DNA of 44,171 bases, from the IMG/VR virus record IMGVR_UViG_3300000265_000005, positions 1-44,171 of that record, one strand, 5' to 3'. This document shows, in pieces, positions 1 to 7,749 of the stretch (the first letter of the stretch is position 1; each line of letters starts with the position of its first letter). Made by a program: the position numbers and the translations under genes. The notes below the pieces were generated by a model that was given only the letters and a program-made list of their open reading frames with translations, was not told the origin of the DNA and made no database searches. This stretch comes from a virus.

Positions 1-30
1 TTTTATGGAAAATAGCTTCTTTAAAGTCGT

Positions 31-47
31 TATAAATATTATAAATA
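31..47 (+). promoter_or_regulatory. Two tandem T4-type late promoter elements (TATAAATA x2)
   Basis: TATAAATA occurs at 31-38 and again at 40-47. This octamer is the T4 late promoter consensus recognised by RNA polymerase carrying the gp55 sigma factor, and a gp55 gene is present at 21974. Initiation from the second copy would start near 53, giving a leader of about 29 nt with a GAAGGA ribosome binding site (65-70) before the ATG at 82. Confidence 0.7.
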
Positions 48-81
48 TGGTGATAGAACAACTAGAAGGAACAGAATTTAA

Positions 82-1308
82 ATGCCAACAATAAACTTTC
101 CATCAGGACCATCTAACAATGATACGTATAATTTAGGTTTACGTACATGGAAATGGAACGGCGAGGCATGGGCTTTACAACCACTAACAGGTGGATTTAC
201 AGGATCAGCAGGCGCTATAGGTTATTCAGGTTCAAAAGGAGATTTAGGATATTCAGGATCAAAAGGTGATCAAGGTGTAATTGGTTACTCAGGATCAAAA
301 GGAGATTTAGGATACTCAGGATCAAAAGGCGATCAAGGTACAATAGGTTATTCAGGATCAAAAGGTGATCAAGGTACACAAGGTGCGATTGGTTACACTG
401 GTTCAATAGGAGTTGGTTATACTGGTTCAACAGGTGTCGTTGCGCCTTTGACTATAGATACAACAAACAATAGAGTTGGAGTAAATGAGACAGCTCCTGA
501 AGTTCCTTTCCATGTAAAAGGTAATATATTAAGAATAGAATCTGATTCAGTTTCAGGTAGAGCAATTGACCTTGACGCTGATAGTGCTTCTGTAGAAGTA
601 AACGATAACTCAAATTGGTTACACTTACAAAGAAATCACAATGGCCAAGTAGCTGTTGGTGCTGGTTCAACTGCTAATTTTTATGCAGCTAATAAAGGAG
701 GTATAGGGGTTCAGCCAGGTAATGCCGGTCTTACAGTTCAAAACGATTCTGTTTCAGACGATACTTTATTAATTCAAAGTACTGAAGATTCAAGTTCAGC
801 AGCTCCTATTATAACACTGAAAAGAAACAGTTCAAGTCCTGCTGACGCAGATTATATTGGACAAATAAAATTCAAAGGTGAAAATGATAATGACCAAGAA
901 GTAATATACGCTAAAATTACAGCAAAAATAGGTGACGCTAGCGATGGCGCTGAAGATGGTATTATAGAATTTGCAAATAAAAATAGTGGATCAAATACAA
1001 TTACAGCAAGACTTACACACGATACTCTAAAATTAATAAATGGTACTGGTTTAGAGGTAGCAGGTGCATTAACAGTAGGTCATGTTATACCAAATGCAAA
1101 TGACACTTATGATTTAGGTGCAAATGGTAATGTTTGGAGAAACATATACACAGGAGATTTACATTTATCTAATGAGACAAAAGATGAAGGTAATGTTGTT
1201 GATGGTACTAAAGGTAATTGGACAATCCAAGAGGGTGCTGAAAATTTATATATCTTAAACAATAAAACAGGCAAAAAATATAAATTTAAATTAGAGGAGA
1301 TAAGTTAA
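82..1308 (+). CDS. Collagen-like tail fibre / virion structural protein
   Basis: A 408-residue protein, probably an exposed tail fibre or whisker subunit. The N-terminus (about 1-37) is a short beta-rich head (NFPSGPSNNDTYNLG type). Residues about 38-118 are a low-complexity Gly-x-x repeat built from GYSGSKGD units, which in phage fibres forms collagen-like trimeric stalks. Residues 120-330 are beta-rich. The C-terminus (DLGANGNVWRNIYTGDLHLS, then GNWTIQEG and GKKYKFKL) resembles the conserved end of many marine T4-like structural proteins. It is preceded by tandem late promoters and a GAAGGA Shine-Dalgarno sequence, and its stop overlaps the start of the next fibre-like gene. The structural role follows from sequence type and position. 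The exact fibre identity and receptor are unknown. Confidence 0.65.
   Translation: MPTINFPSGPSNNDTYNLGLRTWKWNGEAWALQPLTGGFTGSAGAIGYSGSKGDLGYSGSKGDQGVIGYSGSKGDLGYSGSKGDQGTIGYSGSKGDQGTQGAIGYTGSIGVGYTGSTGVVAPLTIDTTNNRVGVNETAPEVPFHVKGNILRIESDSVSGRAIDLDADSASVEVNDNSNWLHLQRNHNGQVAVGAGSTANFYAANKGGIGVQPGNAGLTVQNDSVSDDTLLIQSTEDSSSAAPIITLKRNSSSPADADYIGQIKFKGENDNDQEVIYAKITAKIGDASDGAEDGIIEFANKNSGSNTITARLTHDTLKLINGTGLEVAGALTVGHVIPNANDTYDLGANGNVWRNIYTGDLHLSNETKDEGNVVDGTKGNWTIQEGAENLYILNNKTGKKYKFKLEEIS
223..429 (+). repeat. In-frame collagen-like repeat tract (GYSGSKGD units)
   Basis: Imperfect tandem units of about 24-45 nt encode GYSGSKGD followed by LGYSGSKGD or QG-V/T/A-IG. At least six copies are visible, followed by two GYTGS variants. 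The tract keeps reading frame throughout. Such tracts recombine easily and change fibre stalk length between relatives. Confidence 0.8.
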
Positions 1309-2750
1309 TGGCTATTATATCAAATGGAACAACAATAGTTGATAATGGAAGTTTACAAGTTTCTGGTTTTGACGACAACAAAGTAATTAATGATATTTCT
1401 ACACTTGCATTAAGACAAGCAACACAAGAAAATTTAGTTAATTATAATACTAACTCATCTTCGGTAGATGTATTTCAAGACGCTTCTGGGATTGGTTCAA
1501 CAAGTAATTCTGGTCATCATGTAGATGAATATGTTGCTACTGTTGTTGAATCAGCAGATAGTCCAACAACATTTTCTTATACTGGTTCGGAACAAACTTT
1601 CACACCTTCAGGTAAAACAAAATTTGATGCTTATTTGTGGGGTAGTGCAGGTGGAGCAGGTTTTGAATATTCTGGTACTAGAGGTCTTTCTTCAGGTGGT
1701 GCAGGTGGTTTTACGTCTGGTACTGTTACAATATCTGGTTCGCCTAGTTACAAAATGATTGTTGGTCAAGGTGGTTATTCTCAAAATGTTACTAATGGAA
1801 CTACAGGAACTTCTTTTGGTGGCGGTGGTAGAGGTGCAGTAAGTTCCCATTCAGGAGCAGGTGGTATTGGTGGTGGCTTATCTGGAATATTTTTAACATC
1901 TTTTACTCATGGAAATTCAGTTTTAATTGCAGGTGGTGGAGCAGGTGGAGAAACAGCTGGACCAGATAATGTTCAAGTAGCAGGTAATGGTGGTGGACTT
2001 ACAGGTAATGATGGTGGTTTAAATAGTTCCTCTGGTCACAATGCAGATGGAAATGGTAAAGGTGGAACACAATCAGCAGGTGGAGCTGCAGGTGTTGGAG
2101 ATTATCCTACTGAAACAGCAGGTTCAGCTTTACAAGGTGGAACAGGTGGCCATATGTGTGGCGGTGGTGGCGGAGGTTACTATGGTGGCGGCGGTGGAGA
2201 ACATACAGCTAATCATGGTTCTTCTGGTTCTGGTGGTGGCTCTGGTTATATAGGTCATTCTTCAGTTTCTAATGGAGTAACAACTGCTAGTGAAAATGGA
2301 ACACTTACAGGAACACACAACCCACCACAAACAAGTTCAACTCATTATTCATCAGGTATTGGTGTAGGTGAAGCACAAGATAATGGTGGTAATGGAAAAA
2401 TTGTAATTGTCTCTTATGCTCTTTCAAATAATGCAACAGGTAATTTTATTTCTGGTGCTATTACAGCTTCATCAACAAATGAAATGGGTGCTATAATTAC
2501 TTATCAGGATTTTGAAGGAACTAACGCATTAAACACAGATATTATTTTACAATTATCAGCAGACAATGGTTCAAACTTTACAACAGCTACACTTACTGCT
2601 TTACCAGATTTTTCTACTGGTATTAAAATGGCTAAAGTAAATGACTTATCAGTAACAGCAGGAACACAATTAAAATATAAAATACTATTTGCTAATCAAT
2701 CTAATGGTTCAAAAGTAGCTAGAATTAGAGGAGTTAGCTTACAATACTAA
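1308..2750 (+). CDS. Glycine-rich tail fibre-like structural protein
   Basis: A 480-residue protein whose ATG overlaps the preceding stop (taATG), so the two are probably translationally coupled. Residues about 85-370 form a glycine-rich domain with repeated GGAGG, GGGG and GNGG patches. The segment starting FTPSGKTKFDAYLWGSAGG resembles the glycine-rich domain that opens many phage and bacterial adhesin-like proteins. The last 100 residues are a non-repetitive beta-rich domain ending in VARIRGVSLQY. No signal peptide or membrane segment is seen. The glycine codons are mostly GGT and GGA, the codons read by the two tRNA-Gly genes in this window. It is probably a distal fibre or adhesin subunit; the function is inferred from composition and neighbours. 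Confidence 0.6.
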   Translation: MAIISNGTTIVDNGSLQVSGFDDNKVINDISTLALRQATQENLVNYNTNSSSVDVFQDASGIGSTSNSGHHVDEYVATVVESADSPTTFSYTGSEQTFTPSGKTKFDAYLWGSAGGAGFEYSGTRGLSSGGAGGFTSGTVTISGSPSYKMIVGQGGYSQNVTNGTTGTSFGGGGRGAVSSHSGAGGIGGGLSGIFLTSFTHGNSVLIAGGGAGGETAGPDNVQVAGNGGGLTGNDGGLNSSSGHNADGNGKGGTQSAGGAAGVGDYPTETAGSALQGGTGGHMCGGGGGGYYGGGGGEHTANHGSSGSGGGSGYIGHSSVSNGVTTASENGTLTGTHNPPQTSSTHYSSGIGVGEAQDNGGNGKIVIVSYALSNNATGNFISGAITASSTNEMGAIITYQDFEGTNALNTDIILQLSADNGSNFTTATLTALPDFSTGIKMAKVNDLSVTAGTQLKYKILFANQSNGSKVARIRGVSLQY

Positions 2751-2773
2751 ACGGCGAGGTAGTTAAAAAAAAG

Positions 2774-2781
2774 GATAAATA
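2774..2781 (+). promoter_or_regulatory. Late-promoter-like GATAAATA just upstream of gp13
   Basis: GATAAATA differs from the T4 late consensus by one base. It ends exactly 5 nt before the ATG at 2787, so a T4-type late +1 would fall on the A of that ATG. The overlapping AGGA (2772-2775 region) could instead be a weak, distant ribosome binding site. Confidence 0.4.
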
Positions 2782-2786
2782 TAAAC

Positions 2787-3599
2787 ATGGCAACACCAAG
2801 TACAAGAGAACAATTAAAAGACTACGCTTTAAGGGCATTAGGTCAACCTGTTATAGAGATTAACGTTGATAATGATCAACTAGAAGATAGACTAGATGAG
2901 GCTATGCAATACTATTCTCAATTTCATATGAACGCAATTAAAAGATGTTACTTAAAATATGAGTATACACAAGCTGATTATGATAGAATTGTTACTAACG
3001 GAGACGTAGCAGAATCAATTACAAAAAATTCAGTAACAACAGCATGGAAAGAAGGACAAAATTTTATAGTTGTTCCTGAAACTGTTTTACAAGTTACAAA
3101 TATATTTCCTTTTTCAAGTACAGGAAATCTAAACTTATTTGATGTAAGATACCAAATGAGATTAAATGATCTATATGACTTTTCATCAACATCGGTAGTT
3201 AACTATGATCTTGTGATGAGACAGTTAGACTTTTTAGATCACATTTTAGTTGGTGAAAAACCATTAAGATTTAATCAAAATGATAATAGATTACACGTTG
3301 ACATGGACTGGAAAAATGATTTAAAAGTTGGAGAATTTTTAGTTATAGATTGTTTTAGAAAATTAGATCCATCAACATATACAGATGTATACAATGATCA
3401 GTGGTTAAAAAGATACGTTGTAGCATTATTTAAAAAACAATGGGGAGCAAACCTGTCTAAATTTAATGGCGTCGCCATGATTGGTGGTGTTACTCTTAAC
3501 GGAGGCCAAATATACTCCGAGTCACTAACAGAAATACAAAATTTAGAAACGGAAGTAAGAACAACTTTTGAAGAGCCTCATAACTTTCTAATAGGATAA
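2787..3599 (+). CDS. 13: Neck protein gp13
   Basis: A 270-residue homologue of T4 gp13 (309 residues), one of the two proteins that close the DNA-filled head and form the neck that receives the tail. The N-terminal MATPSTREQLKDYALRALG and the following PVIEINVDNDQLEDRLDEAM are typical of marine T4-like gp13. The acidic helix 'DQLEDRLDEAMQYYSQFH' is the best-conserved part. It begins the neck-terminase-tail order (13-14-15-16-17-18-19-20) that is shared with T4. It lies 6 nt before gp14 and is probably cotranscribed with it. Confidence 0.88.
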   Translation: MATPSTREQLKDYALRALGQPVIEINVDNDQLEDRLDEAMQYYSQFHMNAIKRCYLKYEYTQADYDRIVTNGDVAESITKNSVTTAWKEGQNFIVVPETVLQVTNIFPFSSTGNLNLFDVRYQMRLNDLYDFSSTSVVNYDLVMRQLDFLDHILVGEKPLRFNQNDNRLHVDMDWKNDLKVGEFLVIDCFRKLDPSTYTDVYNDQWLKRYVVALFKKQWGANLSKFNGVAMIGGVTLNGGQIYSESLTEIQNLETEVRTTFEEPHNFLIG

Positions 3600-3604
3600 A
3601 AACT

Positions 3605-4411
3605 ATGGTAGTAATGAATCCATATTTTCAGCACGGAGACGGCATCGGAAATGCTTCAGAGAAATACCTGTATGAAGATTTAATTATAGAAGGATTAAAA
3701 ATATACGGAAACTTAATCTACTATATGCCAAGAGAAATGGTAAATAGAGATTTAGTTTTAGGTGAAGATGTTAATAGTAAATTTAAAAATGCTTTACCTA
3801 TTGAAATGTATTTTGAAACTACTGAAGGATTTGCAGGTCAACAAGAGTTAATTAATAAATTCGGATTAGAAATAAGAGAAGATACAACACTAGTTGTTTC
3901 TAAAAGAAGATTCCATAATAAAATTGATACTAGAGTTGCATTAGGAACACCAGGCAGACCTAATGAAGGAGATATATTATTCTTTCCTTTAATGAATAGT
4001 TTCTTTGAAATTCAATTTGTAGAAGATCAGGAACCTTTCTTTCAATTAGGTAATTTACCTGTTTACAAATTAAGAGTTACACGTTGGGAATATTCAAACG
4101 AAGAAATAGATGTCGGAATAAAAGACATTGATAAAAGAGAAGCAGAAAATTCAGTTAATCTATTAGTAGATAGAGTAAGTTTAGAAAATGAAGAAGGCAC
4201 TGTAAGACTAGAAACAGATAATATATCAGATGGTAGAGCTAACTTCTTATTAAATGAAGAATATGACGCAACAAAAACTACTGTACAAACTCAATCTGAT
4301 TACGCACAAAATTTAGATTTAGATACGGCAGCCGGTTTTGATACAGCGTCTGTAACAGATGACGTATTAGACTTTACTGAAAGAAATCCATTTGGGGAGG
4401 TAGACATTTAA
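3605..4411 (+). CDS. 14: Neck protein gp14
   Basis: A 268-residue homologue of T4 gp14 (256 residues), the partner of gp13 in the head-tail connector. The start region NPYFQHGDGIGNASEKYLYE and the following LIIEGLKIYGNLIYYMPREMV are family-typical. An AGGA lies 8 nt before the ATG at 3605, which supports that start; an in-frame ATG at 3614 would remove only three residues. The C-terminal 60 residues are acidic and less conserved. The stop overlaps the next ATG (taATG at 4409-4413). Confidence 0.88.
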   Translation: MVVMNPYFQHGDGIGNASEKYLYEDLIIEGLKIYGNLIYYMPREMVNRDLVLGEDVNSKFKNALPIEMYFETTEGFAGQQELINKFGLEIREDTTLVVSKRRFHNKIDTRVALGTPGRPNEGDILFFPLMNSFFEIQFVEDQEPFFQLGNLPVYKLRVTRWEYSNEEIDVGIKDIDKREAENSVNLLVDRVSLENEEGTVRLETDNISDGRANFLLNEEYDATKTTVQTQSDYAQNLDLDTAAGFDTASVTDDVLDFTERNPFGEVDI

Positions 4412-4590
4412 TGGAAAGAGATAGACATAGACAATTGCGTGAACACGCTAACAAAGTTCAAAGAGAAAAAAAAGAAATGGAACTATCAAGAGCTTTAAAA
4501 AAAGAAGTAGTTTCTGGTGCTAATGGCACACAAGATTATATAATTAAAGAAGGACCTAATAAAGGTAAAATAGCAGATAAAGGACAATAA
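4411..4590 (+). CDS. Small charged protein between gp14 and gp15
   Basis: A 59-residue reading frame that I do not recognise. It is highly charged: the first 35 residues (MERDRHRQLREHANKVQREK and onward) are a basic, probably helical segment, and the rest is Gly/Lys-rich. It is supported as a gene by a strong GGGGAGG ribosome binding site 10 nt upstream, by an ATG overlapping the gp14 stop, and by a stop overlapping the gp15 ATG (taaTG at 4588-4592). It fills the gap with no spare bases. A minor virion or assembly role is plausible from position only. Confidence 0.7.
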   Translation: MERDRHRQLREHANKVQREKKEMELSRALKKEVVSGANGTQDYIIKEGPNKGKIADKGQ

Positions 4591-5531
4591 TGTTTGGAAC
4601 ACCGTTTTATAACGAAGGATTAAGAAAGATCATAATTGCTTTTGGACAATTGTTTAACAACATTGTTATAGAAAGTAAAGGTAAAGACGGTGCTATATTA
4701 AAAAGAATAAAGGTACCTTTAGCATATGCTCCTAAGGAAAAGTTTTTAGTTCGTTTAGATGAACAAGCAGATTTAGATGATAGATCAATGGCATTAACTT
4801 TGCCTAGAATAGGTTTTGAAATATCAGGACTATCATATGATCCTAGTAGAAAACTAACAAGAGTTCAAAAATATAGAACGGAGAAAACACCATTAAGTAG
4901 AAGTGAATCTGTTTCTAACATGGATAGAGTGTATATGGAAGATGATAGTGGTTACATTCAATTAGAAAAAGCAAATGCGTCAACAGGAAATCCCGAGTAT
5001 CCTTTATTAGAAACGTCTGTATTACAATCAAGTGATTCAAAGGTACAAAGTTTTAACTATACACCTGTACCATATAACATAAGTTTAAATGTTTATTCTT
5101 TTACAGCAACTGCTGAAAATGGTTTACAAATTGTAGAACAAATATTACCTTTCTTTCAACCAGACTATACAGTTACAGTAAATGTTATGCCTAGTCAGAA
5201 TATAAAAAGAGACGTACCTATTATTCTAAACAGTGTAAACTATGAAGACAGTTATGATGGTGCATTTACAAATAGAAGAGCAGTAATATACTCAATGAAT
5301 TTCACTGCTAAAACATATCTATTTGGGCCTACAACTAATCAAGGTGTTATTAAAAAAGTACAAGCAGATTTATATGCCGATACTGTAAACAATCCACCAA
5401 GAGAAGAAAGAATTACAGTTGTACCAGATCCAGTATCAGCTGATGTGAATGATGATTTTGGATTTACAACAACAATAGAAAATTTTACTGACGGTAAAAA
5501 ATATAACGTGAAGACAGGAAGTGATGAATAA
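4590..5531 (+). CDS. 15: Proximal tail sheath stabiliser gp15
   Basis: A 313-residue homologue of T4 gp15 (272 residues), the hexameric terminator that caps the finished tail and joins it to the neck. The N-terminal MFGTPFYNEGLRKIIIAFGQ with LFNNI and the 'VPLAYAPKEKFLVRL' segment match the T4 pattern. The central 'IVEQILPFFQPDYTVTVN' segment is nearly diagnostic (T4 has IVEQILPYFQPHF). The last 60 residues extend beyond T4 and are acidic. The next gene starts 2 nt after its stop. Confidence 0.9.
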   Translation: MFGTPFYNEGLRKIIIAFGQLFNNIVIESKGKDGAILKRIKVPLAYAPKEKFLVRLDEQADLDDRSMALTLPRIGFEISGLSYDPSRKLTRVQKYRTEKTPLSRSESVSNMDRVYMEDDSGYIQLEKANASTGNPEYPLLETSVLQSSDSKVQSFNYTPVPYNISLNVYSFTATAENGLQIVEQILPFFQPDYTVTVNVMPSQNIKRDVPIILNSVNYEDSYDGAFTNRRAVIYSMNFTAKTYLFGPTTNQGVIKKVQADLYADTVNNPPREERITVVPDPVSADVNDDFGFTTTIENFTDGKKYNVKTGSDE

Positions 5532-5533
5532 TT

Positions 5534-5998
5534 ATGGCCAAACTAGAAGACAAGGTAAATGAAATTTTAGGTATTGAAAGTATACCTGAAGCTACACAAC
5601 CAAAAGAATTTAAACCACCTGTGGAAAGACCAAAAGGTGACGTAGAAGTAAAAACAGAAAAAGATATTAATCAAGATTACATTTATAGTAGAGATAGTTA
5701 TTATAATCTAATAGATAAAGGTAATGAAGCTATTGATGGAATATTAGAAATTGCAAAAGAAGGCCAACACCCTAGAGCATATGAAGTTGCAGGTCAATTA
5801 TTAGGACAAGTAGGACAGACAGTAGATAAACTACAAGACTTACAAAAAAAATTAAAAGATTTAAAAGAAGTACCAAAATCTGCTAGTACAAATGTAAAGA
5901 ATGCTCTTTTTGTTGGATCAACTGCCGAGTTGCAGAAAATGTTAAATAGGAAAGATAATGATACAATTGAAAAAAATATTACTCCCAAAAAGGAGTAG
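5534..5998 (+). CDS. 16: Small terminase subunit gp16
   Basis: A 154-residue small terminase (T4 gp16 is 164 residues), which forms a ring that recognises viral DNA and controls the gp17 packaging motor. The N-terminus is an acidic linker. Residues about 55-115 are the central helical hairpin (YNLIDKGNEAIDGILEIAKE ... YEVAGQLLGQVGQTVDKLQD), the oligomerisation coiled coil of this family. The C-terminus is basic and Asn/Lys-rich. The position directly before the large terminase gene confirms the assignment. Confidence 0.88.
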   Translation: MAKLEDKVNEILGIESIPEATQPKEFKPPVERPKGDVEVKTEKDINQDYIYSRDSYYNLIDKGNEAIDGILEIAKEGQHPRAYEVAGQLLGQVGQTVDKLQDLQKKLKDLKEVPKSASTNVKNALFVGSTAELQKMLNRKDNDTIEKNITPKKE

Positions 5999-6001
5999 AA
6001 A

Positions 6002-7633
6002 ATGAGTGAAGCATATTTAGGGAATCCTAACCTTAAAAAGGTTAATACTCCTGTTGAGTATACACAAGATCAGATAGTAGAATACCAGAAATGTGCTGGC
6101 AATCCAATATACTTTATGGAAAAATATATCCGTATTGTATCTCTTGATGAGGGTCTAGTGCCTTTTGCGATGTATGATTTTCAAAAAGACATTGTAAAAA
6201 CAATTCACGATAACAGATTTACTATATGTAAACTACCAAGACAATCAGGAAAATCTACAACAACTATTTCTTATCTATTGCATTATGCATTATTTAATCC
6301 AAACTCTAACATAGCTATACTTGCAAACAAAAGTTCTACTGCTAGAGATATATTAGGTAGACTGCAACTTGCATATGAAAATTTACCAAAATGGTTACAA
6401 CAAGGTGTAATAAACTGGAACAAAGGTAATATAGAATTAGAAAATAAATCTACCATTGTTGCGGCTGCCACTTCTTCAAGTGCTATTCGGGGTGGTTCAT
6501 TTAATATTATCTTTCTTGATGAGTTTGCTTTCGTACCTACTAACATTGCCGAAATGTTTTTTAGTTCAGTTTATCCCACAATATCTGCTGGTACAAAAAC
6601 AAAAATGATTATAGTATCTACACCTTATGGTATGAACATGTACTATAAGATTTGGATGGACGCAATCAATAAAAAAAATGATTACATTCCTATAGAGGTA
6701 CATTGGAGTGAGGTGCCAGGCCGTGATGAAGATTGGAAAATACAAACAATACGTAACACAAGTGAAGAACAATTCCAACAAGAGTTTGAGTGTGAATTTT
6801 TAGGTTCTGTAAATACTTTGATATCAGCTTCTAAAATTAAAGCAACGCCTTACATAACACCTATAAAGTCTGCTCAAGGTGTTGACATATATGAAGACAA
6901 AAAAGAAGGACATACTTATGTGGCTGCCGTTGATGTATCACGTGGTGTAGATAAAGATTATTCTGCCTTTTTAGTATTTGATGTAACTAGTATGCCTTAC
7001 AAAGTTGTAGCAAAATATAGAAGTAACGAAATTAAACCCTTTGTATTTCCTAATATAATATCTAGAGTTTGTTTAGCATATAATCAGGCACACATATTAA
7101 CAGAGGTAAATGATATAGGTCAACAAGTGGCTGACGCCTTACAATTTGAAATTGAGTACCCTAATTTATTAATGACAACACAAAAAGGTCGTGCTGGTCA
7201 GATATTAGGTGCTATGTATAGTGGTCGTGGTTCATCTATGGGTGTTCGTATGACAAAATCTATTAAAAAAGTAGGTTGTTCAAACTTAAAAACACTAATT
7301 GAGGGTGACAAAGTTGTTGTTAATGACTTTAATATTATACAGGAGATGTCAACCTTTACTAAAAGAGGTCAAAGTTGGCAGGCCGAAGACGGTTCCAATG
7401 ACGATTTAATGATGTGTTTAGTCATATTTGGTTGGTTATCTAATCAACCTTATTTTAAGGAGTTGACGAATACCAATGCACGTTTAAAAATGTACGAGGA
7501 ACAAAAGAATTTGATAGAGCAGGACATGGCACCATTTGGTTTTGTAGACAATGGAGTTGATGATCCTGAAGATGAGGAAACAGTGGACGAGTACGGTACT
7601 AGATGGTTTCCTGTCTCTAGAAAAGGGCAATAG
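6002..7633 (+). CDS. 17: Large terminase subunit gp17 (ATPase/nuclease)
   Basis: A 543-residue DNA packaging motor (T4 gp17 is 610 residues). The N-terminal ATPase has Walker A at about 80-86 (RQSGKST) and Walker B at about 170-174 (IFLDEF), followed by the coupling motif region (IIVSTPYG, about 204-210). The C-terminal RNase H-like headful nuclease starts near residue 307; D311 in AAVDVSRGVDKD is the first metal ligand, with the acidic 'LTEVND' and 'DGSNDDLM' segments supplying the others. It packages concatemeric DNA into proheads through the portal. An AAGGAG ribosome binding site lies 5-10 nt before the ATG. Confidence 0.95.
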   Translation: MSEAYLGNPNLKKVNTPVEYTQDQIVEYQKCAGNPIYFMEKYIRIVSLDEGLVPFAMYDFQKDIVKTIHDNRFTICKLPRQSGKSTTTISYLLHYALFNPNSNIAILANKSSTARDILGRLQLAYENLPKWLQQGVINWNKGNIELENKSTIVAAATSSSAIRGGSFNIIFLDEFAFVPTNIAEMFFSSVYPTISAGTKTKMIIVSTPYGMNMYYKIWMDAINKKNDYIPIEVHWSEVPGRDEDWKIQTIRNTSEEQFQQEFECEFLGSVNTLISASKIKATPYITPIKSAQGVDIYEDKKEGHTYVAAVDVSRGVDKDYSAFLVFDVTSMPYKVVAKYRSNEIKPFVFPNIISRVCLAYNQAHILTEVNDIGQQVADALQFEIEYPNLLMTTQKGRAGQILGAMYSGRGSSMGVRMTKSIKKVGCSNLKTLIEGDKVVVNDFNIIQEMSTFTKRGQSWQAEDGSNDDLMMCLVIFGWLSNQPYFKELTNTNARLKMYEEQKNLIEQDMAPFGFVDNGVDDPEDEETVDEYGTRWFPVSRKGQ

Positions 7634-7649
7634 TCTATTTCTAGGTTAT

Positions 7650-7657
7650 TATAAATA
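7650..7657 (+). promoter_or_regulatory. T4-type late promoter upstream of the tail sheath gene
   Basis: A perfect TATAAATA in the 116-nt gap between gp17 and gp18. The expected start near 7663 leaves a leader of about 87 nt that contains a small hairpin (TGTAAG-aaaa-CTTACA, 7681-7696), an AATTAGCTAATT palindrome (7722-7733) and the GAGGAGAA ribosome binding site of gp18. Confidence 0.75.
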
Positions 7658-7749
7658 TCAGTACTGGCTTTAAATATGGATGTAAGAAAACTTACAAAGA
7701 CGTGAATTATAATATATTAATAATTAGCTAATTAAGAGGAGAATAACCT

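Noticed and set aside
223-429. Direct repeats considered as a possible CRISPR or other array
   Set aside because: The units are contiguous, vary in length by multiples of 3 nt, and encode an in-frame collagen-like GYSGSKGD repeat. There are no unique spacers.
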